A DNA stretch of 64,000 nt, from contig VXLM01000122.1 in NCBI GenBank assembly GCA_009841605.1, positions 1 through 64,000 on the forward strand, read 5' to 3'. The translations under genes were made by a program, and so were the position numbers. The DNA comes from Dehalococcoidia bacterium. GTDB lineage: Bacteria; Chloroflexota; Dehalococcoidia; Lucifugimonadales; VXLM01. Positions 24,194 to 32,806 of this stretch are shown in pieces; within the stretch, counting starts at the first letter, position 1; each line of letters opens with the position of its first letter. Below the pieces are notes generated by a model, which had not been told where the DNA came from, did no database searches, and saw only the letters and a program-made list of their open reading frames with translations.

Positions 24194-25477
24194 CTAACCG
24201 GAACTCGGCTGAATACGCTCGGACTCCGGTATCTCGACGATGTCCACGAGGGCGGCAGTTACTAGGACCCGCTCCGAGTATTCGAACTGTGGCCAGCAGG
24301 CCACCAGCGTAATATCGTTCAAGCCTGAGTCCGACACGGCGAACTCACTCGCATGGACGACGTCGGTTCTGTAGACCTGATATACGTATCTGTCGTTGCC
24401 TGCGTCCAATTGGATGGTGAATTGCTCTCCTCGCTTGAACCGAGCGGCCAATTCAGGCAAGTGGCGGAATATGTTGCCCTCGCCGCTAATAGGACTTTCG
24501 AGGTGACCGAAGTACCAGCCCTGACCCGAGGTTCCGGGCTTCGCCGTGGTTGGGATGTGTCCCACGACGTGTTTCGGAGTCTCCCACGTGCGGCTGTCAT
24601 CCTCTTCGACGACTTCGAGCTCTTCGACAGTGGCTCTCAGGCCGATTTCGGGAATTATCATTCGCGTGGCGAATTCAGGCTCTGGGATGGCGGGCGTCGC
24701 GCGCTTAAAGTTGGATTCAAGCAACGCGGCTATCATCTGTTCGTTCGTCGTCGGATTCCGGTTTGAATTTGGCGAGATAACGCGTATCGACGAGCTATTT
24801 CCCGCGGTGGGCTCGATCTCAAACTTCTCGATGTCAATCTGATCGACAGCTGTCTGCTCCTCCGGTTCAATGCCCACGTATCCGGGGCGTCGGGCCTGCA
24901 GAAGGACCAATTCCTTGATAGCCGCGCCGATACGACCGTTTTCGGGCACAGCGATCATACTTATCTGCTCTGTGCTGGGAGTCCAAGCATCGGATTCTTC
25001 TACCCTATAGGCTGGGACATCAAGAGGTGCGTCTATGGGTGCCTGCACCGTTTCCGGCTGTCCTGGCGAAGTCAGCTTCTCAGTGTCGAAGACTGGAGTT
25101 TCGGGGTCCACCGCCTCTGTCCGGGTGGCTGCCTCCGATGCATTCGACGTTCCCCTAGCCACGCGATGCTCTGGGTGCGAGGCGGCAGACGCCATCTCAA
25201 TCGCTTGGGACTGTCCTACGTCGGGGTGGCTTTCAGCATCGACATAGGCGGATGAAAGCCCACCGGAGAGGGTAGGGCGTTGTACCTGATGAACTAGGTC
25301 GTCACGCCCCATCTTCGTGAACTGGGCGTATGCGTAGTACCCGCCGGACGCAGTCAGCAACAGCGCCCCGACGGCCAGCATCACCGCGCCGGCTACTCTG
25401 TATCTGCTAGCTCGCAATGCTGCACCAAATCTTCTCTGTGAGGCCAACGTTCTCGACCAATTGCGCAGCGTCTCCAA
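24194..25477 (-). CDS. Sortase (class E/D-like) with long linker
   Basis: A 427-residue sortase-family transpeptidase. An N-terminal membrane helix (about 28-50) is followed by a 200-residue low-complexity linker. The sortase domain (about 270-427) starts IIPEIGLRATVEEL. The catalytic His325 is in YFGHLES, Cys394 in ITLVACWP and Arg403 in YSERVLV, a complete triad. The TLVAC context resembles class E and D sortases. No protein in this window shows a clear LPxTG or LAxTG sorting tail, so the substrate is elsewhere or it has another role. Sortases are expected in single-membraned bacteria, which fits Chloroflexota. Confidence 0.88.
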   Translation of the reverse strand: METLRNWSRTLASQRRFGAALRASRYRVAGAVMLAVGALLLTASGGYYAYAQFTKMGRDDLVHQVQRPTLSGGLSSAYVDAESHPDVGQSQAIEMASAASHPEHRVARGTSNASEAATRTEAVDPETPVFDTEKLTSPGQPETVQAPIDAPLDVPAYRVEESDAWTPSTEQISMIAVPENGRIGAAIKELVLLQARRPGYVGIEPEEQTAVDQIDIEKFEIEPTAGNSSSIRVISPNSNRNPTTNEQMIAALLESNFKRATPAIPEPEFATRMIIPEIGLRATVEELEVVEEDDSRTWETPKHVVGHIPTTAKPGTSGQGWYFGHLESPISGEGNIFRHLPELAARFKRGEQFTIQLDAGNDRYVYQVYRTDVVHASEFAVSDSGLNDITLVACWPQFEYSERVLVTAALVDIVEIPESERIQPSSG

Positions 25478-25603
25478 AGCCTCACGGTTCGGTACTGGCT
25501 TCCTTACTGTATAGTATACACCCGATCATTTGTTGTCGACTCGAAGGCTCTCTACGAGCGAAAACTGAATCGCAAGTCTCCCATCTCACGAAGGATTTCT
25601 CTC

Positions 25604-27151
25604 ATGTCCGAACCCAAGCGCATCGTATTGAATGACGACGGATGGATCATGTCGCAGATCATGACTCCCGTGACGACGGCTGTACTCAAGGAGCGGATCG
25701 TCGATACCTACGTGGACTCCGGGCTCGACACCCTCTCCTGGTGCATGGGAGATACGGGCCGTCAGCGTTACGAGACCTTGGATATTCTCGCTCAACCCAA
25801 CTATCTTCCACAAGGTCGCGAGAACGATCTGGCGGCCCAAAACTTGCGGCGGCTCATCGACTCCGACGGTGGGCCCGTCACGATCTTCACGAAATTCTGC
25901 CATGAGATAGGCCTCAAGTTCCTGCCGTCGGTCAGGATGAACTCTCACTACGACCGCTCTGTTGCCGATGATGTCGGCAGCATTCGGCAAGACCATCCGG
26001 AGTACCTGCTCGGTCAAGCGGATGAGGAATTCGTACCGAACACAACCCAGTGGGGCATTCGCACGGGGCTCGACTACGCCCGACCGGAGGTGAGGTCGCA
26101 CGTCGCCGCATTGGTTATCGACCTGTTTGAGCGCTTCGATACGGACGGGGTGGAACTCGACTTCATGCGCCATCCGGCGTTCATCCGCGTCGAAGAGGCG
26201 TATGGCAGCCGTCATCTGATAACGGACATGCTGCGGCGGATCAGGGCGCGCATGGACGAGGTATCCGCCTCCAGCGGGCGGGATCTTGAGATACTGGTCC
26301 GCGTGCCGCCGACCCTGGCTGACTCGGCGCGAATCGGGCTCGACGTGGAGACGTGGATACGGGAGGGGATTGTCGATACGGTAGCTGCAGGAGGAGGCTT
26401 CATTCCGCTGCACGCGCCAGTCGAGGAGTTCGTAGACGCGGCGCAAGGCACCGACTGCCAAATACTGGGGGCAATCGAATCGCTGCGTCCGGCGACGGAG
26501 GAGGAGTCTGTCCAAGCCATAGCCTCGCGCCTGTATGAGGGCGGGGCGTCGGGCCTATACCTCTTCAACTTCTGGCACAAGTCAGCGGACTGGAAGCGGC
26601 GGGTGCTGAATGTCCTGACCGACCCCGACCGACTCGCGCGTGCCACGAAGCGATACGAGATGGAGTACATGGAGCGACTCACGCCAAACGATCTACACTC
26701 ATACGCATTCCGGTATGCGGTGCCTGCAGTGCAACTTCCGGTCGGTCTGGGCTTCAACCTGACCGGGCGAGGGACGGGACTCTCACTCACGATTGGCGAC
26801 GACGTCGAGCGGGCCGCGGCTGACGGCGAAATCGCGTGGTGCACGCTGGAGTTGGGATTCAGCGACATCTCCGCGGAAGATGAGATCGAGGTGTTGGTCA
26901 ACGGTGTTCCGCTGCCATCCGAAACGGCGACACGGCGATTTGGGACGTGGAGCCGACAGGAGTGGACAAAGTTCCCCGATCGTCTCGCCGAGGTAGACTA
27001 CGACGGCGGGGTCATCGAGTACGAGCTGGACGGTCCGCCTTTCAGAAAGGGCGAGAACGAGATCGAGATTCGCACGGTCATGCGGACGGTCATGAAGGGT
27101 GAGATACTTTCCCTTCGCCACGTGGAACTGCAGATAGAGTATGACGTCTAA
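25604..27151 (+). CDS. Glycosyl-hydrolase-like TIM-barrel protein (GHL10-like)
   Basis: A 515-residue protein without signal peptide. Residues 1-330 look like a glycoside-hydrolase-like barrel: VDTYVDSGLDTLSWCMGD, the strand FLPSVRMNSHY, then DTDGVELDFMRHP with the acidic pair typical of the GHL10/GH-like families, and AGASGLYLFNFWH near the last strand (read here as YEGGASGLYLFNFW). Residues 370-515 form a beta-rich C-terminal domain. The substrate is unknown; such genes in environmental bacteria sit beside Gfo/Idh/MocA oxidoreductases, as here. Its stop overlaps the converging oxidoreductase stop by 4 bp. Confidence 0.72.
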   Translation: MSEPKRIVLNDDGWIMSQIMTPVTTAVLKERIVDTYVDSGLDTLSWCMGDTGRQRYETLDILAQPNYLPQGRENDLAAQNLRRLIDSDGGPVTIFTKFCHEIGLKFLPSVRMNSHYDRSVADDVGSIRQDHPEYLLGQADEEFVPNTTQWGIRTGLDYARPEVRSHVAALVIDLFERFDTDGVELDFMRHPAFIRVEEAYGSRHLITDMLRRIRARMDEVSASSGRDLEILVRVPPTLADSARIGLDVETWIREGIVDTVAAGGGFIPLHAPVEEFVDAAQGTDCQILGAIESLRPATEEESVQAIASRLYEGGASGLYLFNFWHKSADWKRRVLNVLTDPDRLARATKRYEMEYMERLTPNDLHSYAFRYAVPAVQLPVGLGFNLTGRGTGLSLTIGDDVERAAADGEIAWCTLELGFSDISAEDEIEVLVNGVPLPSETATRRFGTWSRQEWTKFPDRLAEVDYDGGVIEYELDGPPFRKGENEIEIRTVMRTVMKGEILSLRHVELQIEYDV

Positions 27152-28218
27152 CGGACCGTAACCATCCTGCCCGTTTCCGAGGACTCAATCGCGGCCTCAA
27201 TAATGTCCAGCACGTGGACCATGGCCTCTATCGACGCGAGGGCAGTTTCGCCGTCGCGTGAAGCGTGGAGGAACTGTCGAACGAACTCCTCGCCAGCGAC
27301 TCCGCCGTAGGCCGGAGAGCTTGGGGGCGTGAAAGAGTAGTCGCGGACACCACCAGAAGCCCATCCGTCGGCGATGCTGTTTAGACTGTAGCCTCCTCGC
27401 TCGGAGAGGGGGATGCGGACGTATCCCTCCGTGCCTCTCAGGGCCATGAAGGCGTCGTACCTCGCGCCGGAGTACCCTGATGAGCTCCCCACTAGATGAT
27501 ATCCCGCGTGGATGGTGCCGAGTACGCCGCTCTTGAACCTGACGACAAGGCAAGCGGTGTCCTCCACGTCGATGGGAAAGGGGTTCTTGGTGTCCACCAT
27601 GGCGGACACCGACTCGATCCGGTCGTCGAGCAGGTAACACAGGGCGTCGATGTGATGGCACCCCAGCCACGACAAGATGCCGCTGCCCGCCTTCGACTTG
27701 TCGAACAGCCAGAAGTTTGGGTCGCGGTAACGCACCTGTGAGGTCACTTGCCTAGCTTCTACGGCCATGATGTCTCCCAGCGTGCCTCCGTTTACGGCGC
27801 GCTTGACGTCGAGGATGACGGGATCGTTCCGAAACGTCAGCATGGTGCCCATCGTTAGGTTCTTGCCCCCGGCGGCATCGGCGATACCGCGAAGGCGGTC
27901 CGCCGTCAGGGCTCCAGGTTTTTCGAATAGGGCGCCCTTGCCTGCGTCGATCGCGGCGTCGAGCACTGAGGGGCACTCGTCGTTTCGTACGGAGACCAAG
28001 AGAGCGTCCACATCGTGCTTCAGCATCTCTTCCAGATTCTCGGACTCCGAGACGATCTTCGAGGACGCCTGTCGGATGGCGTCCCGATCGCCGCCACCCA
28101 GGTGGCAGACATGGACGGCTTCGACTTCGGGCAGCACCTCCAGGGTCCGCATGTGCATGAGCGAATGGGGGTTTTCGGTAGTGACAAAGCCGACGGAGAA
28201 CCGGTCTTGAGTAGGCAC
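27148..28218 (-). CDS. Gfo/Idh/MocA family oxidoreductase
   Basis: A 356-residue NAD(P)-dependent oxidoreductase of the glucose-fructose/inositol dehydrogenase family. The N-terminal Rossmann part has ALLVSVRNDECPS and the catalytic region begins with LFEKPGALTAD, the family EKP motif. The conserved HHID in GCHHIDALCY is the expected active-site histidine region. Such enzymes oxidise hydroxyls of sugars, inositols or their acids. It is the last gene of a minus-strand run, 59 bp after a SelA-like enzyme, which suggests one catabolic unit with the DHDPS-like aldolase. Confidence 0.87.
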   Translation of the reverse strand: MPTQDRFSVGFVTTENPHSLMHMRTLEVLPEVEAVHVCHLGGGDRDAIRQASSKIVSESENLEEMLKHDVDALLVSVRNDECPSVLDAAIDAGKGALFEKPGALTADRLRGIADAAGGKNLTMGTMLTFRNDPVILDVKRAVNGGTLGDIMAVEARQVTSQVRYRDPNFWLFDKSKAGSGILSWLGCHHIDALCYLLDDRIESVSAMVDTKNPFPIDVEDTACLVVRFKSGVLGTIHAGYHLVGSSSGYSGARYDAFMALRGTEGYVRIPLSERGGYSLNSIADGWASGGVRDYSFTPPSSPAYGGVAGEEFVRQFLHASRDGETALASIEAMVHVLDIIEAAIESSETGRMVTVR

Positions 28219-28276
28219 AGAGGGTTCCTCCTAAAGAGACTGTATGAAGGCAAAGCCGCCTTGCGGGAAGTACGAG

Positions 28277-29389
28277 CTATTCCGACAGGGCCGTCCGAAG
28301 GCTTTCGGCGACTATCTCCGGCTCACCGTCCGTGAGATTGTGGGCGACGAGCAGGAGGGAGTCTGCTCCGGCGGTGTCGGCACGGATGCGGGGCGACATG
28401 TTGCTCAGGGCCTCGATAACGCCGGGAGCGTCCTTGCCCAGGGCTTTCGTATCGAGCGTTACGTTCAAAGCGATGGCCATGTAGTTGTCGGAGGCTTCAA
28501 TCGACGTGGCCGCGACAGAATCGAGGCCGCTCACGGCGTCTTGGATGATTCCGAGCTTTCCTCCGGCCATTAGGAGGCGCTCCTCGTGGTCCATTGCGAA
28601 CCACTCACTCACGGCGGTGACGAGGCCGACAATCTCCTGCCGGTCCATCTTCATGGCGCGTCCGAACGGTTTGCCCGGAGAGATGAATCCATGCCCCACG
28701 GCCGCATCGACTAAGTCCTTTCGGCCACACAGGAATCCTGTCGAGTGGGGGGCACCCATGTACTTGCCGCCGAAGCAGGCCAGGTCGGCCTTCTGGGCGT
28801 TTTCGAGGAAGTAGTCGATCGGGTAGATCTGGGCCGCGCAGTCGGCGAGGATGGGCAGGCCGTGGTCGTGGGCGAGTTTGGTCGCATCGTCATAGCTGAC
28901 GACCGAGTCGGTGTTGTTCTTGGTCACGAGGTAGACGATGCCGGCCGTCGAGGGGCCGATTGCCGCCTCCATCTGCTCGATGGAGCAGCCGTTCTTGTCG
29001 CCGACCTTTACGAGCTTTCCTCCCGGAACGCTGTAGGCCCGGTCGTAGCCGTAGGACTGCGCTTCCTGGAAGACGAAATCGTTCTTCAGCCCGGTCGTGT
29101 CGGGGATCTGCGCCATCTTATCGGGGTCGCTGCCGGTCATCAGGGCCGCGGTGCTGAGGACGAGCGCGGAGAAGCAGCCGGACGTAGGGTAGGCCGCCTC
29201 GACGTCGAGCGCCTCGGCGATCAACTCGCCGGACTTCTCCAACAGCTCGGCCATCTCGACCCAGTAGCCACTGGCCTCGTCCATTGCCCGCTGGACTGCC
29301 GGGGAAGGCGTGGAGCCTCCCCAAACCGTCGTGTTGCCGCTTGCGTTGATGACCGGACGCGCGCCCAGTCGCGTGTAGATATCTGTCAT
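28277..29389 (-). CDS. SelA-like PLP enzyme (paralog 1; DgaE-type)
   Basis: A 370-residue PLP-dependent protein of the SelA-like superfamily. It starts MTDIYTRLGARPVINASGN and has the PLP pocket TSGCFSALV (69-77), Asp183 in LADCAAQ and the Schiff-base Lys209 in CFGGKYMGAP. Relatives include D-glucosaminate-6-phosphate ammonia lyase, which removes ammonia from amino-sugar acids to give a 2-keto-3-deoxy acid; true SelA is longer and acts on tRNA. The start at 29389 is set by near identity with the neighbouring paralog. A DHDPS-like aldolase upstream could cleave a keto-acid product. Confidence 0.82.
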   Translation of the reverse strand: MTDIYTRLGARPVINASGNTTVWGGSTPSPAVQRAMDEASGYWVEMAELLEKSGELIAEALDVEAAYPTSGCFSALVLSTAALMTGSDPDKMAQIPDTTGLKNDFVFQEAQSYGYDRAYSVPGGKLVKVGDKNGCSIEQMEAAIGPSTAGIVYLVTKNNTDSVVSYDDATKLAHDHGLPILADCAAQIYPIDYFLENAQKADLACFGGKYMGAPHSTGFLCGRKDLVDAAVGHGFISPGKPFGRAMKMDRQEIVGLVTAVSEWFAMDHEERLLMAGGKLGIIQDAVSGLDSVAATSIEASDNYMAIALNVTLDTKALGKDAPGVIEALSNMSPRIRADTAGADSLLLVAHNLTDGEPEIVAESLRTALSE

Positions 29390-29480
29390 GTTCAGCCTTC
29401 CGAGTTGATTTTCCCGCACTGCATAAACGAGAAGCTGTCCTAATTCATCGCTTTTCAGATACGGCGCCTGTGTTCGGCGG

Positions 29481-30605
29481 TTAGCGTAGCGCAGCGCGCA
29501 GGCGTTCCGCAATAACCTCCGGCTGGCCTTCGTGGAGCGTGTGGAGGGCGATGCGTATTGAAGCGTCCTGGTGACCGACGAGTATGCTCGGCGTCCCCCC
29601 AGCCAGTTCGTCGGCAACCGCGTGTCCGGTCACCGAAATCACCTCCGGGTCGAAATCTACCATCAGGGCTGCCGATGCGTGACTCTCGATGCGCTCGAAA
29701 TCGGTCGAAACACCCGCAACGTCGTCGACGGCGCTTTGGATGATCTGTGCCATGGCAAGAAGGCCGAGTATCCTGTCCTCGTGGTCAATGGTCAGCCACT
29801 CTTCGAGGGCGACGACCATGCCGACGATCTCCTGCCGGTCGACCTTCATCGAGCGACCGAAAGAGCGGGGCCGATCACCCGACTGCGAGGCGACGAATCC
29901 CTGACGAGTGGCGTCGTGCACCAGATCGGCGCGTCCACAGAGAAAGCCAGTCGAGCTCGGCGCACCGAAGTATTTTCCTCCGAAGCACACGAGGTCGGCG
30001 GCACCAGAAATCCACCGCATCCGGTCGATGGGGTACGCCTGGTAGGCGGCATCGACTATGACCGGGACATCGTGTCTGCGTCCGATGTCCATGGCGTCGG
30101 GGATCGAGACAGTTGACGGGTCTTCGGCTCCGCGCGTCTTGTCGACGTACCCGATGCCCGCGGTATCCGGAGTTACGGCCTCTTCCATTTCCTGCGCGGT
30201 GCATCCCTCCTCGTCCCCAATCACGACGAGCGTACCGCCGGGGACGACGTAGCACCTATCGTAGAAGTAGCGCTGCTTTCGCTGGAAGATGAACTCGTGC
30301 TTCATGCCCGTCGTGTCGGGCAGTTTGCCAAGGTCTTCCTTCTCAGGACCGGCCATGACTCCCGCGGCGGCGTGGAGGATGGCGGAGGCGCAGCCTGACG
30401 TGATGAATGCCGCCTCCACGCCGAGGAGCTCGGCGACCCGTTCGCCCGTGCGGTCCATGAGCTCGGGCATGGAGCAGTAGTAGTAGTCTGCGTCTTCCAT
30501 GGCCTGTTTGGCTCTGGCGGTCGGTGTCGAGCCGCCGAGAAACGTCTTGTTGCCGATGCCGTTGATTACAGGCGTGACGCCTAGCCGGCTGTAGATGTCG
30601 GTCAT
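29481..30605 (-). CDS. SelA-like PLP enzyme (paralog 2; DgaE-type)
   Basis: A 374-residue tandem paralog of the downstream gene. The two share the start MTDIY.RLG, GCxSA, DTTG at 97-100, the catalytic lysine region CFGGKYFGAP (Lys211) and Asp185. They diverge in the loop before the lysine (MRWISGAADL against FLENAQKADL), so they may act on different amino-acid or sugar-acid substrates or form a mixed complex. The DHDPS-like gene ends 19 bp upstream, and the paralog starts 91 bp downstream. Retention of both copies with intact active sites argues against a pseudogene. Confidence 0.82.
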   Translation of the reverse strand: MTDIYSRLGVTPVINGIGNKTFLGGSTPTARAKQAMEDADYYYCSMPELMDRTGERVAELLGVEAAFITSGCASAILHAAAGVMAGPEKEDLGKLPDTTGMKHEFIFQRKQRYFYDRCYVVPGGTLVVIGDEEGCTAQEMEEAVTPDTAGIGYVDKTRGAEDPSTVSIPDAMDIGRRHDVPVIVDAAYQAYPIDRMRWISGAADLVCFGGKYFGAPSSTGFLCGRADLVHDATRQGFVASQSGDRPRSFGRSMKVDRQEIVGMVVALEEWLTIDHEDRILGLLAMAQIIQSAVDDVAGVSTDFERIESHASAALMVDFDPEVISVTGHAVADELAGGTPSILVGHQDASIRIALHTLHEGQPEVIAERLRAALR

Positions 30606-30624
30606 GGTTTCCCTCGTTTGGGAC

Positions 30625-31599
30625 TCACTCGAAGGCCGATGCGTCCCAGTCGACCCACTCGCGGATGCCGCTCGCCTCTACCACCCGACGGTATCCCTCG
30701 ATATGTTCCTCCGAATATCCCACCTGGGCGGGGAAGTGCGGGCCGGTGTCGAGGCCGAGGACGCGGAGGCGCAGCCGTGCGTCGGGGCCTTCGCCCATTC
30801 CCGATCCCGAAAGCTCCCCCGGCCTGACGGCGTTGATCTGCGGGTCGATCTGCATGGCGAGTTCGATACGGTCGAACTCGTCCCAACGTTTTTCCTGAAC
30901 GAGCTTCCAGCGGTGCAAGGAGAGGCGGGGAGCGACGTTGGCCATGAAGTCGGTAAATCCTCTCGCGCCGAGCTTGTAGCCGATGGACATGATGCTGCCG
31001 TTGCTGATGAAGCTTACACGCTCTCCGAAGAGGCGGATCATGCTCATGTATTGCTGCGCGTTAGGGGAAGACCACTTTATGCCCGCGAAGTTCTCGATCT
31101 CCGCGAGGCGCTCGATCAGCGACTGCGAGAAGCTGTACCCGGCCGGCATCGCCCAGGGCGTGTTGTACGCCATGATGCCGATATCGGCCCGCTCGGCGAT
31201 GTAATCGTAGTGAGCGAATATCTCGTCCTCGGTTGGCTGCAAATAGCGAGGTGGGGCACACTGGATGTAGTCCATCCCAAGATCGGCGGCGTACCGGGCC
31301 TTACGTGCGGCGCGTCGTGCGCTCAACTCGAACACGCCAATACCCGTCGGGGCCCTGCCATCGGCAGTCTCCACCAACGTGTTCGCCATCGCCTGCCATT
31401 CGTCATCATCGAGGAAGTACCCCTCTCCCAGTCCGCCCGCGATGAAGATGATCGCGTTCCCCTCGCCGATGCCCTGGTCTATGAGCCAGTTGATATGCGC
31501 CTTCGAGCGGTCGAGCTGCAGGTTGTACTCGTCGTCGTTGAACGTCGGCAGGGAAACGGCTATGCCTGCCAGGTTTTGTCTTCGGGTTGCTGAGTTCAT
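30625..31599 (-). CDS. DHDPS/NAL family aldolase 1
   Basis: A 324-residue class I aldolase of the dihydrodipicolinate synthase/N-acetylneuraminate lyase family. The Schiff-base lysine is in FAGIKWSS, and the tyrosine site in MAYNTPWAMPAGY; FIAGGLGEGYFLDDDEW replaces the usual GTTGE loop. These enzymes condense or cleave pyruvate or other 2-keto acids with aldehydes. The ATG at 31599 has GGATGGAG just upstream. It begins next to the remains of a vapC gene and is followed by two SelA-like enzymes, so keto-deoxy acid breakdown is likely, not lysine synthesis. Confidence 0.85.
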   Translation of the reverse strand: MNSATRRQNLAGIAVSLPTFNDDEYNLQLDRSKAHINWLIDQGIGEGNAIIFIAGGLGEGYFLDDDEWQAMANTLVETADGRAPTGIGVFELSARRAARKARYAADLGMDYIQCAPPRYLQPTEDEIFAHYDYIAERADIGIMAYNTPWAMPAGYSFSQSLIERLAEIENFAGIKWSSPNAQQYMSMIRLFGERVSFISNGSIMSIGYKLGARGFTDFMANVAPRLSLHRWKLVQEKRWDEFDRIELAMQIDPQINAVRPGELSGSGMGEGPDARLRLRVLGLDTGPHFPAQVGYSEEHIEGYRRVVEASGIREWVDWDASAFE

Positions 31600-31817
31600 G
31601 TACTCCATCCATTTTGTCCGTTCGTCGAATGGTCTTCGGCGATGGCCCAATTCTCAAGTTTGAGGTCGGGCACTCGCTCGAAGTGACGTACGTTGTTTGT
31701 GACTATGGTTGCATTGAGGCTCAGCGCGTGGGCGGCAATCATCGTGTCGAGGACGCCAATTGGGTTTCCCTGCGCTTCAAGATGCGCCCGGAGATGTGCA
31801 TGTCTCGCCTCAAGACC
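31596..31817 (-). pseudogene. vapC: vapC remnant (PIN toxin, N-terminal part lost)
   Basis: The frame reads the C-terminal third of a VapC toxin: LRAHLEAQGNPIGVLDTMIA, then TIVTNNVRHFERVP and LKLENW. The first 80 or so residues of a PIN domain, including the N-terminal catalytic Asp, are absent, and no start codon precedes the homology. It directly follows vapB, whose tail runs into it. The simplest reading is an in-locus deletion that removed most of the toxin. Its stop abuts the ATG of the DHDPS-like gene, so the deletion may also have joined that operon to the vapB promoter. Confidence 0.78.
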
Positions 31818-32061
31818 AGTCGCGCTCCTCCGCGGGCATGTCTCGTGGTTCCACAGAAAAGTCGTCCGATACGGCCGGCACCTTTTCAAAGAACTCGCGC
31901 CAAATCGAGTCTTTCTTGGGAGATAGGACGACTCTATTGCCGTCCTTCTCGATATAGACCTCCGAACCTTCGAAACGGAATTCCTTAGGTATCCGGACAG
32001 CCTGGCTCCGTCCGTTCATGAAAAGCTTGGCGACCTTACGCGTCATTTGATTCTTCCTCAT
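31810..32061 (-). CDS. vapB: VapB-type antitoxin (AbrB/MazE fold)
   Basis: An 83-residue antitoxin with the standard VapB pattern: VAKLFMNGRSQAVRIPKEF (10-28) forms the swapped-hairpin DNA-binding domain, followed by EVYIEKDGNRVVLSPK and a toxin-binding acidic tail ending ERDWS. It is intact, but its partner vapC is truncated just after it. The antitoxin could still repress its own promoter, which would control the downstream DHDPS-SelA genes. It forms part of a small defence-related island with the Septu-like pair upstream. Confidence 0.88.
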   Translation of the reverse strand: MRKNQMTRKVAKLFMNGRSQAVRIPKEFRFEGSEVYIEKDGNRVVLSPKKDSIWREFFEKVPAVSDDFSVEPRDMPAEERDWS

Positions 32062-32149
32062 GGCTTACCGCAGCGGTATATACCATAACACCTCACGCCG
32101 TCACGAGATCATCAATGCGTGTAGTAATCGAATTTCTTGGGAGGTAGAG

Positions 32150-32806
32150 TTAGTCTAGTGGTATCGGTGAATCACATTCGGTGAGTACACTTCTGACAAC
32201 GCTGGAAAGCTCACGAGACCGATTTGTCAGCTGCTTGATATAGCGCTCAATTTCAGGTCGCGGATTTTCAACCAAGAACGTGAGAAGAATTTTGACTAGC
32301 TCGATTTTTGCAATTCTCTTTTGGATGTGGAAATGCTGATTCAGACTTATGTCCCGGATGGTTTGCCGGGCCGTTTGGAGCCGCTTCTCACTCAAGCCCG
32401 ATCTTGGGATCAGGTCCCCCGTATGAAGATCGAACTGAAAGTAATTCTCCGGGCGTTCTTGTCTTGAAGCTGCACAAGGGTTGACATAACCACCCTTGGG
32501 CCACTTGTCCCTTTTGAATATCGAATTGCACGCATTGCAGGCGAACACCCAGTTAGACCATTCATACACAAGTTCGGGAAACTTGCTCTTTGGCTTGAAG
32601 TGGTCAACCTCGCCACGCTCAAATTCTTCGCAGTAGCCACAGATACCATGAAAACGTGCCCCAAGCTCATCGCGGAAGTCCTGCCAGCGGGCATCGGCCG
32701 GTCTCTTGCCTGCGCGGTCACGATAGAAGGCAATCCACTTTGGAGTGAGTGCCATTCGAACTTGATGGAGGCTAGGTGGCTCCTCGCCGCGATCAACCCA
32801 GTGCAT
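32150..32806 (-). CDS. ptuB: Septu-like HNH endonuclease PtuB
   Basis: A 218-residue HNH nuclease. The zinc and HNH core is GICGYCEEF (Cys56, Cys59), EVDHFKPKSKFP (Asp68, His69) and FACNACNSIFK (Cys90, Cys93, Asn94). This is the retron/Septu PtuB type. The start codon overlaps the stop of the upstream ATPase by one base (TAATG), so the two are translated together. In Septu systems PtuA oligomers sense phage and activate PtuB to cut nucleic acid. The assignment rests on motif, size and order. Confidence 0.85.
   Translation of the reverse strand: MHWVDRGEEPPSLHQVRMALTPKWIAFYRDRAGKRPADARWQDFRDELGARFHGICGYCEEFERGEVDHFKPKSKFPELVYEWSNWVFACNACNSIFKRDKWPKGGYVNPCAASRQERPENYFQFDLHTGDLIPRSGLSEKRLQTARQTIRDISLNQHFHIQKRIAKIELVKILLTFLVENPRPEIERYIKQLTNRSRELSSVVRSVLTECDSPIPLD

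Noticed and set aside
25504-25524. TGTATAGTATACA as a palindromic operator or -10 for the sortase gene
   Set aside because: A matching -35 on the minus strand lies at a 15-bp spacing, too short, and one site is not enough to claim an operator.
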